This document shows positions 63,086-64,000 of a DNA stretch of 64,000 bases, in pieces. The stretch's first letter is position 1; each line of letters starts with the position of its first letter. Location of the stretch: assembly GCF_020509005.1 (NCBI RefSeq), contig NC_063021.1, forward strand, positions 3,782,001 to 3,846,000, in the 5' to 3' direction. Position numbers and translations under genes: made by a program. The notes under the pieces were generated by a model. That model was not told where the DNA came from. It ran no database searches and worked only from the letters and a program-made list of their open reading frames with translations. This DNA is from Fulvia fulva. Taxonomy: Eukaryota > Ascomycota > Dothideomycetes > Mycosphaerellales > Mycosphaerellaceae.

Positions 63086-63327
63086 TCAGCCGCATGTTAG
63101 ACGGAAACAGTCATGTCCAGGCGCTTGGAGTTGGTGCTGTTGGCTAGGAGGTTACGATGTATCGTTCTTAGCGAAGGAAGAGGCCGCCTGCCGAACGCCG
63201 TTGTGCGAGTTTGTATGGCACCTCAGCATCATTGGACATCTCACAAAGTACATTCCAATGCACCATACGGTACATCTGGCGCCTCGGCAGATCATGTGCG
63301 TGATTTTTAGCATGATCTACAAGATCC

Positions 63328-63663
63328 ATGAGTGATCCACGTGCCTGTCATGGAGACGCCGAACAAGGTGTGGCGGAAACGCGGACGAAGTCCCGCTTGC
63401 GGGGTTTGATTGGTCGGAGGCTGCCGACGCTGAAGGATCAGGCCTCTCACGATCTCGCTCTCTCCGAATTGCTCTCTCTTCTTGTCCTCACATCACGTTC
63501 CGGATACAGCCATGGCAGATCTCCACGACCAGCCTCGCAGCCATCCCGATACGAAACAATAGCCGTCGATTCGATCGACCTCTCGCCGTTGTTCAAGAGC
63601 GGTCGATCACCTGCCGCGACGCCGGAAGTCATCAAGGAGGCTGTGCTGCTGCTCGAGCGCTAG
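63328..63663 (+). CDS. Possible small protein, unrecognised
   Basis: A 111-codon frame with ATG and TAG. The second half ([20 protein letters not shown]) looks somewhat protein-like. No family or signal peptide recognised, and no intron found. It may be a chance frame or an exon of a gene that continues past the window. Confidence 0.25.
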   Translation: MSDPRACHGDAEQGVAETRTKSRLRGLIGRRLPTLKDQASHDLALSELLSLLVLTSRSGYSHGRSPRPASQPSRYETIAVDSIDLSPLFKSGRSPAATPEVIKEAVLLLER

Positions 63664-64000
63664 AACACAACATCGTCGCGAGGCCTCACAGTCGCACATG
63701 ACTCTTCACATTTGGAAGACGTCGTGCGCTCGTACTGTCAAGCCGGAAACGAATTCCGATGCGACCAACACTTTTCAGGACTCTACTATTCTTCAAGTCG
63801 TACCGCCAACCAGAACGTTCTGCGAATGGCCTCGCCCTGCCACTCAATCCGCTAATAGGTTGTGGCACTGCATCTGTAAGATGCCAGGCACCTTCCTTCG
63901 TGGCTTCTGTATCCAAATAGCCACTTCGGGCCTTCGGCCGCAAGATGTGACCAGTTTCAGGCTTGCAGCCTCCAGAAGAGGCTTAAAGAAATCCTAAATT
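63664..64000. other. Right edge of the window
   Basis: No gene supported. Contains the short hairpin GGCC-TTCG-GGCC-like stretch near 63929-63943 (cgggccttcggccg). Confidence 0.35.

Overview
This window looks like a chromosome segment of a filamentous ascomycete, most probably a Dothideomycete. It has compact genes with short GT-AG introns (about 49-60 nt, branch points of CTAAC or CTGAC type), single-copy eukaryotic housekeeping genes, a HET-domain gene, a chromodomain Ty3/gypsy element, a Fot1/pogo transposase, a DUF3435 recombinase, and repeat copies scarred by CpA-to-TpA (RIP-type) mutation. All function calls come from reading translations by eye; no database search was run.

Layout. Bases 1-16,360 are a nested transposon block. 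A young Ty1/copia element (5' LTR off the window, 3' LTR 4907-5140) sits in an old RIP-scarred gypsy copy (5141-7181). A complete young gypsy chromovirus (8378-15599, identical 184-bp LTRs, 5-bp target duplication) sits further in. A 17-copy minisatellite closes the block. Bases 16.7-25 kb are accessory: two orphan genes, a 334-bp MITE, a RIP-killed Fot1 transposase and a broken DUF3435 tyrosine recombinase. Bases 25.8-44.2 kb are gene-dense: GPR1/FUN34 transporter, a possible mitochondrial protein, a secreted Cys/Tyr/Lys repeat protein, a HET-NACHT-like-acyl carrier protein fusion, ATG10, the U2 snRNP B'' protein, ARPC1, a coiled-coil Nudix protein, a Pex22-like peroxin, eIF2B-gamma and a small conserved protein. 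Bases 44.2-56 kb hold an F-box gene, four tandem RING genes, a DUF202 protein, an M18 aspartyl aminopeptidase and a tandem F-box family (two intact, one pseudogene, one relic). Bases 56-64 kb hold a small secreted cysteine-rich protein, a LINE scrap, an NTF2-like gene with a doubtful junction, and MCM7.

Most noteworthy. (1) The 804-residue HET / P-loop NTPase / acyl-carrier-protein fusion: an NLR-like protein whose C-terminus, where repeats usually sense ligand, is a carrier domain with an intact GLDSL serine. (2) A secreted protein in which most cysteines are 7 or 14 residues apart. (3) A birth-and-death island of RING and F-box paralogues, both ubiquitin-ligase-type families. (4) A textbook -1 frameshift signal (GGGAAAT, 5-nt spacer, 8-bp stem) joining gag and pol in the chromovirus.
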